Shown here: positions 56,869 through 64,000 of the stretch, piece after piece
Position numbering within the stretch: position 1 is the stretch's first letter
Layout: every line of letters begins with the position of its first letter
Assembly: GCA_022829145.1 (NCBI GenBank)
Contig: CM040751.1
Location: 186,001 to 250,000, forward strand
Source: Albula goreensis
Lineage: Eukaryota > Chordata > Actinopteri > Albuliformes > Albulidae
Length of the DNA stretch: 64,000 nucleotides
Reading direction: 5' to 3'
The notes under the pieces: generated by a model
Told to the model about the DNA's origin: nothing
Seen by the model: only the letters and a program-made list of their open reading frames with translations
Databases searched by the model: none
Program-made: the position numbers and the translations under genes

Positions 56869-57353
56869 TACTATTTGCTGTATTTCTATTTTAGTGTGAA
56901 TATCACGTATAAGTAACTCTAACCTCCCTTTTTCAACATGAACAGTTTGCGATTTTAATTGTTAGTTTTTCTCAACTTTTACGAATGTCCATTAAGCTGT
57001 AGAAGTAGCACAGTCAAACCTGACGCCGTTTGTGGAGCCACACTCTTCTCCTTGATGACAGCAACGGAGCGAAACAGCCACTGCACTCTGTAGCCCGTAG
57101 TGAGGATATTTGCAGAGCTGTAGCCCACGCTGGTACACGCCGCTCTCTGTTGGTTAAGTCACGATACTCTGGACCCAACGTGTCGGCAGCAGACTCTCCC
57201 TTTTCCTCCCGGGAATTGGCAAACCTCTTCTCCAATTTCTCCGGGTAAACGTTGCCTGACGCTGCCCAAGGGAACGTGCTTCCTTCTCTCTTTTTCCTGG
57301 ACACGCGCCGCTCCTTATTTGAACTCTCAGCCGCGATGGCGGTACGTTTTCAC
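56869..57353 (-). other. BEL/Pao copy 2 leader between LTR 3 and gag
   Basis: Same leader as copy 1 with few differences. Nothing beyond an open 96-codon frame at 57014-57304. Confidence 0.5.
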
Positions 57354-58004
57354 TGTAGCTACACAGGTCCAATGAAATGACGGCCACGCATCGTACTGAT
57401 GTCATTGAAGTTTTATTTTTATCTCTCTCTCTCTCTGTATCTTCAAAAGACACCGTGAAAACTACAAGAAAATACAGACAAAGGTTTTAAAGTATACGTC
57501 TTAGTCCCTTTTAAGTCTCTCAAAGGTAGATTTCACCGATAAACAAGCTCCGATACATTAGCACAACAGAAATGTACTTAAACAAATAAAATCACTGAAA
57601 ACATTTCTTTCCATAGTCCATCAACAACATTATACACAATACAAACAATTAAAGACAGTACCGTGTGCGCCTCTTGGACCACATGTAGAATAGTATTATT
57701 TTGGGGCTGTGTGTCTTTACTCTGCATCCATGTTGGCTATAACCTATAATGCTACAGTCAGTCAGCTTTTTAATGAACTCTGGTCATGTGACTTGGTTAC
57801 ACTTTTTATCAAAATAAAATCCCATACAATAATCACAAACTTTAACCAAACAGAATTTTAAGGTTATGCCTTTTAACACAAATTTTATATCAGTATTACA
57901 TTTTTAATCACCTTTTTAAAGCTGCATGAACTCAAATATTCATGAACTTATGACATTAAATTATGAACAAACAACTCCTTGAAACTGTCTGAGAGACAGT
58001 TACA
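57354..58004 (-). repeat. BEL/Pao LTR 3 (5' LTR of copy 2)
   Basis: 651 bp, followed on the outside by GCACC. It shares with LTR 1 the absence of the 24-bp segment and most variants that distinguish LTR 2. Confidence 0.9.
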
Positions 58005-58009
58005 GCACC

Positions 58010-58715
58010 TTTTTATGAGGTCATTAGGAAGTAATCAGGAAGTACTGAGAAATGTATTCAGATGGTCATGCTTTCTGATCTCTTAATAAATCTAAGTTCA
58101 TCTGCCCATATTCAAGCCCTAAACGAGCATTTTCAGTATATAAATGTTCCTTGTGTTATCATATACTATTATAGACGAATATGTCCATGTTGGTTGATTC
58201 TTAAATACCTTAAAATGAGAATATATATTTCAGTGTGTTCACCTCTTCTGGCTACTGTACTAGCAAAGTTGTCTGGATTAACCGTTTGGCTAGACACCTT
58301 TAAATATCTATGATATTACTGTGTTGTATGACAAAATTAGCATTTATACATGCATTATTTAAATGATGTGGATTGACTACATTTCATGTAATGATTTAGA
58401 GTAGACATTTATTCTGTCTCTGTCTCAGTTTTCTCTAGTTGTCATTCAAGAAGTGAATGATTCACCTTTGTCCAGTGTGGCGATTAGAGAAGGAGTTAAA
58501 CTGCCTGTCATCTTTCACAAAGGGTTGTAAGAAGGACAGAACAGGTATATTACAGCAGATCGAATACATATGAACTGGCACAGGTTCCTTCCCATTTGCT
58601 ATTGTATCTATGTGTGGCTACATTTAAAAAAGGAAGTTAACTATAAAATTACATTCTCTGCTTACTTATCATTAATCACGACGCATTAGAAACATGCCTA
58701 TCATTATTTGATAAC
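58010..58715. other. No gene seen
   Basis: AT-rich DNA after the BEL/Pao array; no repeat ends or exons could be supported. Confidence 0.4.
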
Positions 58716-59035
58716 TGTTGGGAAACAGTTTTGGAGAGCGGCACTGTGTTTGAGAATGTGTATTAGAATTACAAAGGAATGTTGCCGCATCCGACCAGGG
58801 CCAAATGGCGCCTCCTGTTAACGACCTGGTATCTGCCGTCTGCGGAACTTAGGGTTCCCCATTACCATATCTAAGCCATCACATGCAAATGTATCTACCT
58901 AAAACTGTATAAATGTTGTCAACTCATTGTAATCATTGAACATTTTGCTCCATGCTTGTGTTCCCACGGCCGGCTGTGTAAGTAAAGTACCTGTCTTCAA
59001 CTGCGAGCATGGGATCCGTCTCTTCATTAACAACA
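58716..59035 (+). repeat. Possible solo LTR
   Basis: Begins TGTTGGGAAACAG, contains TATAAA near 58907, then an R/U5-like stretch (GTGTAAGTAAAGTACCTGTC) and ends CATTAACAACA, so the ends are TGTTG...CAACA. No target duplication was found and no second LTR or internal region is present. Possibly an endogenous-retrovirus or gypsy solo LTR. Confidence 0.35.
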
Positions 59036-59494
59036 TGGTTGTTGTACTCATTTTGATAATTTTATTGTTTACTAACAATAACGAAGCAGAGGTGATTTCT
59101 CTAAGACTGCAAGGGAAGCTCAGCTTCACCTAAAATGTCAACAATTAAATGGTCAAATATGTACGGCTGTGTTAACATTTCATTGACTACAAATGGGTTA
59201 GAACACATTCATCTCGAAGACGAGTTTGTTCAGAATCAGCTACTTATCACAAATCGACTGACTCGATGTTGTTAACTTCTCATACATTCCCGTAGCGCCA
59301 TTTTCTTATACGGTCTATGGTCAATGCATTTGCCCGTAGAAGCTGAGCGTCCATGCACTTCAATGGGACTGCATGGAACAGTTTTTTTCATTGCCTCGAA
59401 ACTCAACGGTAATTGGATAAATGCCATGATTTTGTCCCACCTCCAGACGCTCAGCGTCTCTGGGGGTGAATGGAGCTGTGGGCGGGCCTTGGCT

Positions 59495-61039
59495 GGTGTA
59501 ACTGCAGCGCCTGCACCCCTTGCACGTCCTGCGACCCCCTATTTCCTTTTCCATCGGCAATATGACGTTTCACCCTCTTATTTGTTATAACGCTGCCACA
59601 TGATCACACATGATCCTGGACAATAATGCGCGTGCGTACGTTTAAATACACATACGTTAATTGCTTAAGTAGCATAAGAGCTATCAAATTTTCCAACGTA
59701 GGCATTAGTGGGTAACTGGCTACCTAGCAGCTGTGAATTACAGCTAGCTAACGTGAGCTAGCTAGGTCGATCCACAAATAACATACCTAACCATACAACT
59801 AAGATTGTGTAAAGTTCGGCAAATAGCTATTACTATCATACATAATTTTCAAGTCAGTTGTAGTGAGTAAGAAAATATAACGCTAAGTATGACTGTAAGC
59901 ATATTATTTTATCACTCAAGTAACCAATGGCCCAGCAGCAATTAGGTAGCCAGCAATCGTAGTTTAATTAGACTGCAAGCAAGTAACTACCTGACGTTCA
60001 GCAAGCTAACTAGTAGGCTATGTACCTAACATTTTAGATTTTCTGGCGTGAATGTAAGATGTCACAAGGACAAGAGTCCTGATAAAATGTTAGTTAACTT
60101 TTTAGCAGAGGAGGAAAGGCAAGTAAAATTAAATTGCATCTATTATCAAGTAAAGGTTTGATTTAAGGTGGTTTTGAATGCGCTGTTTGGGAATAAGGCA
60201 GCAGCGCTTCCCTTAGCAAGCTACATCAGTTATCACATTTTATCTTTGTAGTCACAGCAGACAGGTAAATGGATGGCACTGTATCAATGTGGAATTTGAT
60301 GTTGAGACTGACAGACATTCTGATAATCAATAAACTGACTTTACACACCTAATCTCTGTCCTCACCCTAAATAAGGATGAAGTGCTGAGCGCACTCTGCG
60401 AAGTTGCTTGATAGCTCGGCAAGTAGCCTAGCTATTGAAATGTTATCATTGTTAACCTAAATTATAGACAGGTTAAATGAAAGCCACAATAAGTAAATAG
60501 TCGTTCCACACAAATATGATACTAAGCTGTTTATTAACTCACAATAGCAAGCAAGATGATGACCTATTAGCAATAGGTTACCTGGCCTAATTTTCTAGCA
60601 AAAAAAGGGCTATCGATAACCTCAATTGACGACAATAATAGGATTCTGGTACATGTCATATACATTTCATGTGCATGGAATTGAAATATTATTAATAGGC
60701 CTATATAATGTATATAAATGTATATATGTTATTGTGTACTGTATAAATGAACCATAAAACACTTAACCATTAGCTACATTGCAATTTCCTTAACTATAGT
60801 GTCACCATGCAGGCCTTAGTTAACTAGCTTTAGCTAAGCTAAACTAAACATATAGCTTTCTGAGTTATAAAAACTTCCTTAGTTAGGAGTTTTTAACAAT
60901 ATGAACGTAAGACCTGAATGAAGGGTCAAAGTGCACGGACATGTCATAACAAATAAGGGGGTGAAACATCATATTGCCAACGGAAAAGGAAATAGGGGGT
61001 CGTAGGCCGTGCAAGGGGCGTAGGCGGTGCAGTTACACC
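59495..61039. mobile_element. Element with 96-bp terminal inverted repeats, nested in the hAT
   Basis: 59495-59590 and 60944-61039 are inverted copies of 96 bases with about ten mismatches, beginning GGTGTAACTGCA and including CCCCCTATTTCCTTTTCC. The interior (1.35 kb) has no substantial ORF. Outside sequence on the two sides (GGGCCTTGGCT / GGCCTGGATGCTG) looks like one continuous hAT leader split in two. The superfamily is not recognised and the target duplication is unclear. Confidence 0.7.
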
Positions 61040-61368
61040 GGCCTGGATGCTGAGCTTCCACATCATGATTGGAGGATCAGTCGAAAGGCTGAATCCCGTT
61101 TTGATTGACAGTTATTTTGAAATATACTGTACTCCGTCACGAAGTGAAGTGGAAAGACAAACTGCAACCCATTTGTTGGTATTTGCTTGGCGAAATTACT
61201 TCTTCATTTCTTACACTGTAAATAAAACACACATAGTATTTCCTTGTTTCAGTTTAACATAATTTCAACATTTCCTTGTTCGAGTTTAATATCGTTTCGT
61301 TAGATCGTTCAATCAGTCATACTATTGGCTAGGTCGGAGTGAAGTAGCTAGCTAGCAAGGTGCACACG

Positions 61369-61779
61369 ATGGCAGACAATGCTAATATTTTCGACCTGAT
61401 TTTGGCGAAGCCATTTGATAGTCTTCCTTACGAGAGGAAACTTAGAATTAAACAGCAGGGCAGATCAACACCTGATATTGATTTGGTGCAAAAAGTAGGG
61501 AAAAGTAACAAGCCTTTTCAGCTCTCTTGGTATGACAAAGTTAGCTGGCTGACTGGAAGTGGTGTGACAAAGAAAATGTACTGTTGGCCATGCCTTTTGA
61601 TGAAACCATCTCAGGGATGTCTTGTCTGGTCAAAATTGGGTTTTGGGGATCTGTCTAACTTTGACAGGGCATATAAAAGGTATGAAAACAACAATGAACA
61701 TGTGAGTGCATGTGCAAGGTTAAGCTGCCTGGGCAGGGTCAGGGTTGAACATGCAATTAATGAAGGTGCTTGCATTTAA
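61369..61779 (+). pseudogene. hAT transposase N-terminus, TTF-type zinc finger
   Basis: ATG at 61369 opens MADNANIFDLILAKPFDSLP. The later FQLSWYDKVSWLTGSGVTKK then MYCWPCLL and NFDRAYKRYENNNEH is the TTF-type finger seen in ZMYM1-like hAT proteins. A TAA ends the frame at 61779. The same frame continues with HYETVKQSRAFLNRLIDVTS and SFRGHDEK, then two stops. Beyond that no DDE/hATC domain is found before the right end of the element. It is a truncated, non-functional copy. Confidence 0.75.
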
Positions 61780-62067
61780 GTGGCAAAACATTATGAAACA
61801 GTCAAACAAAGCAGGGCCTTCCTCAACCGCCTTATTGATGTAACTTCCTTGCTTGGCCGGCAGGAGCTATCATTTAGGGGGCATGATGAGAAGTAGTGAA
61901 TCATCCAACAAGGGGAATTACAGGGAGTTCACAGAAACACACAGACCATTTTCTTGAAAAGGAACGGAAGACAGAATTTACGTATAAATAAATTGACAAA
62001 TTTTATGATGTAAGCCGACAATGTGCTTCCCCTCTTTGAAAGACCAGCAGCCGCCACTGTAACGAAG

Positions 62068-63349
62068 GTACTGTTATAAAGCAGTTAGGAAATAAATGCT
62101 CTAACAGATAAATTAAACATTCTGCTCAGCTTCACTTAGCATTCAGCATCTTTTATAGGTAGCAATACAAAACAGAATGGTGATATAGATGCTAATTGAT
62201 GCTAATATCAATGCCCATAACAAGGAAATGCTAATTATTACAAAACAACAGTATGTAAACAGCTTAAACATCACCATATGAATGGTCATTGAATAATAAT
62301 CACAACCAAATGCTTATTGATAAATATAGATTGTACTCACTTGCAGCATAGGAGCACCTATTATCAGACAGTTATTTTCGATGAAACTGAAAATTAAGTA
62401 ATGGTCTAAATAAGACCTATAGTGCACTGTGGCAGTGTATGCACAGCAGAATCCAGAAACTCCTAGCTTCTCATTTGTCAAAACTAGTTTTTGCTGATTT
62501 TTTTACAGAAAAAAGCAGAATCCAAGCAATCTTCTGTTCTCATTTTGGTCTTACTGTCCAAGAAATTGTTCAGCCGAATTTCACAAGAATCGTATGTGGG
62601 CAACTAGTCGAAATTTGTAAGGGGCTTGGCCATGCTCATTGCAATGCTATAATGGATCTTTAGTAGTTATATGTTAATACATTCTTTGAGAAACCTGTTT
62701 TTACCTATACTTGCTTGTTTTTGTACCTGGCTGTGAGTTCAAAAAGATTCTTTTAGTTTCTTCTAATAAAAAAACTTATTTTTATGATTATTATCATTTG
62801 CTTTCTTTCTGTCAATCACCTTTAATAACCAATAGCAGTGCATGTCATGTACAAATGTGTCAACAAATGGTAAGAACAACCAAACCTTTGCATACTAAAC
62901 CAGCAAATTTTAAGTACTTCCCCACATCCGAAACTCAAACTGAAAGTACATTGGGTCAATTTTTTTAGGTAGAGACTCGCTTGACACTGCAGCTCTTATC
63001 TGAACCATTACTTAAAAATGTAAAAATATTTACTATCGAAATATAAATGGGCAAAGTATTGGTCACACAAAATAACTTGTTTTGTAGAGAAAACTGTTGT
63101 TGTTATTCTCCAGATGCCAAAAAACTGCAGTACCGCCACTGTTTTTTTTTCCTGTTTCCACAACAAACCAGAAGTCCCCAGTCATAGCATCAGTAGTGTT
63201 AGCTACTAGGGACCTTGGTATCAACCTTCTATAGAAAAGCAATCAGACTGTTGCACTTTACCAAACTAACAGTGAATGTTAAGGTTAACCCTGTAATGCC
63301 TAGGGAGGTGCCACCTCCCTGGTCTGCCAGCACTTGACTGTGTACCCAT
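62068..63349. other. No gene seen
   Basis: Short plus-strand frames at 62439-62663 and 62711-62968 show no recognisable domain. The DNA is AT-rich. Confidence 0.4.
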
Positions 63350-64000
63350 TAGGGGTGTGCAGAAAGTTAAATATTCGTATCTGTATTTGTATTCATTTAA
63401 CCAAAAAATTGTCTGTGTAAAAATATTCAGTATTTGGATAGAAACCGGAAGTGGGCGTGGTCTTAACAGGACATTCCTTTTAATTACGACTGTATTGGTT
63501 TTTCATCTTTCATCTCTTTGTGGAGGCAGCTGTCAATCTTTTACAGCCTTTATGTGTCTTTTAAATTACACCTCTATTTCCTTTTAATGAATGAAAATAA
63601 TGTTGTACTAAAGCCATGTTTGCAATTGATTGACCTTGAAATATTACATTTCAATTTACTGACATTGTAGTGGACTGTTGTTGCTGATAAGTTTGTTAGA
63701 GTGTTTACATTGATATTGTTTTCTCCATGGATCATTCAGTACAGTAGTGTTTTGCTCTCTATTAACAGTTTAATTACACGAAATGTCTAATGAGTTGGCT
63801 GCTTGCATAATACAGTGTTTTTGATTGCTTGTACCTGACTGAAATCAAGTCAATTTTTTTTTTGTACGACAAAACGAGAACATTGGCTAGCACGTGGCTA
63901 AATTAACGAAGATGGCTACATAGCTGGCTGTGGTACAGACATTTAGTTATTGTTATTCAGCTGACTAGCCTACCTGTCAAGTTACTGTATATATTTTGCC
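63350..64000 (+). mobile_element. Possible hAT-like repeat, left end
   Basis: TAGGGGTGTGCAGAAAGTTA, then ATTCGTATCTGTATTTGTAT and AACCGGAAGTGGGCGTGG resembles the end of a fish hAT repeat with Gs and 'ATTCGTAT' runs. The right end would lie outside the window. Confidence 0.4.

Larger units (their letters stand above)
43059..58004 (-). mobile_element. Tandem BEL/Pao retrotransposon array (three LTRs, two internal regions)
   Basis: LTRs at 43059-43706, 50192-50870 and 57354-58004 separate two internal regions (43707-50191 and 50871-57353) of almost identical length (6485 and 6483). Both code on the minus strand for a Gag/protease/RT/RNase H/integrase polyprotein of BEL/Pao type. The array is bounded by one perfect 5-bp duplication, GCACC at 43054-43058 and 58005-58009; none is visible at the middle LTR, which passes directly from internal to internal. 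By eye the copies are about 99% identical. Each has several single-base frame breaks, mostly in homopolymers. No env-like gene is seen. Confidence 0.92.
59087..62059 (+). mobile_element. hAT element with TTF-type zinc-finger transposase remnant
   Basis: Perfect 8-bp duplication TAACGAAG at 59079-59086 and 62060-62067. The left end is CAGAGGTGATTTC; the right end read inward is CAGTGGCGGCTGC. Leader sequence (GGGAAGCTCAGCTTCACC and onward) is followed by the transposase N-terminus at 61369. Most of the transposase is deleted. A second element is nested at 59495-61039. Confidence 0.8.

Noticed and set aside
43059..58004. Endogenous retrovirus with env
   Set aside because: The RT, protease and integrase are of BEL/Pao type, and no open frame follows integrase before the LTR.
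1..64000. CRISPR arrays, tRNA or rRNA genes, operons
   Set aside because: No regularly spaced repeats with unique spacers, no tRNA-like A/B-box pairs noticed by eye, and intron-containing genes rule out a prokaryotic source. A tRNAscan or Rfam search would be needed to exclude small RNAs formally.

Overview
The window looks like genomic DNA of a teleost fish. It contains one well-supported split host gene (DPH1), at least one and probably two GIMAP-type GTPase coding exons, and a dense, nested set of transposable elements of fish types: Gmr1-like and other Ty3/gypsy elements, BEL/Pao, hAT, Harbinger-like, Tc1/mariner and Tigger-like elements, and L2/Rex-like and L1-like LINE pieces. The species cannot be read from the sequence. 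No bacterial genes, CRISPR arrays, tRNA or rRNA genes were seen.

Layout. 1-2.7 kb: minus-strand Gmr1-like retrotransposon with integrase upstream of reverse transcriptase, cut by the window edge. 2.7-6.7 kb: plus-strand Ty3/gypsy element (protease, RT, RNase H, integrase, 3' LTR) lacking gag and 5' LTR. 6.7-11.3 kb: small repeats, two hairpins, an L2/Rex-like LINE relic, a foldback element and an L1-like scrap. 11.6-14.8 kb: two AIG1/GIMAP GTPase exons in the same orientation, each with its own splice acceptor. 16.2-21.7 kb: Tc1-like pieces, a 1.2-kb gypsy LTR, and a Harbinger-type element carrying a nested hAT element. 21.8-38.9 kb: DPH1 on the minus strand, 12 coding exons encoding 418 residues, with all three iron-sulfur cysteines, a polyadenylation signal and a promoter with YY1- and ETS-type motifs; its introns hold Tigger-like MITEs and an inverted repeat pair around exons 4-6. 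39.3-42.8 kb: a minus-strand gypsy relic with a three-layer nest of DNA transposons. 43.06-58.00 kb: a tandem BEL/Pao array, LTR-internal-LTR-internal-LTR, bounded by one 5-bp duplication. 58.0-64.0 kb: a possible solo LTR, a hAT element with a perfect 8-bp duplication that contains a second element with 96-bp inverted repeats, and the start of another hAT-like repeat.

How it fits together. Only DPH1 (first step of diphthamide synthesis on elongation factor 2) and the GIMAP exons look like host protein-coding genes. The rest is transposon-derived. Its main value is historical: target-site duplications, a paralogous empty site and differential lesions let the order of insertions be read directly. 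I did not find a convincing new biochemical system. The most unusual structures are the shared-LTR BEL/Pao tandem, the four-level nest at 40-42 kb and the inverted repeats flanking DPH1 exons 4-6.
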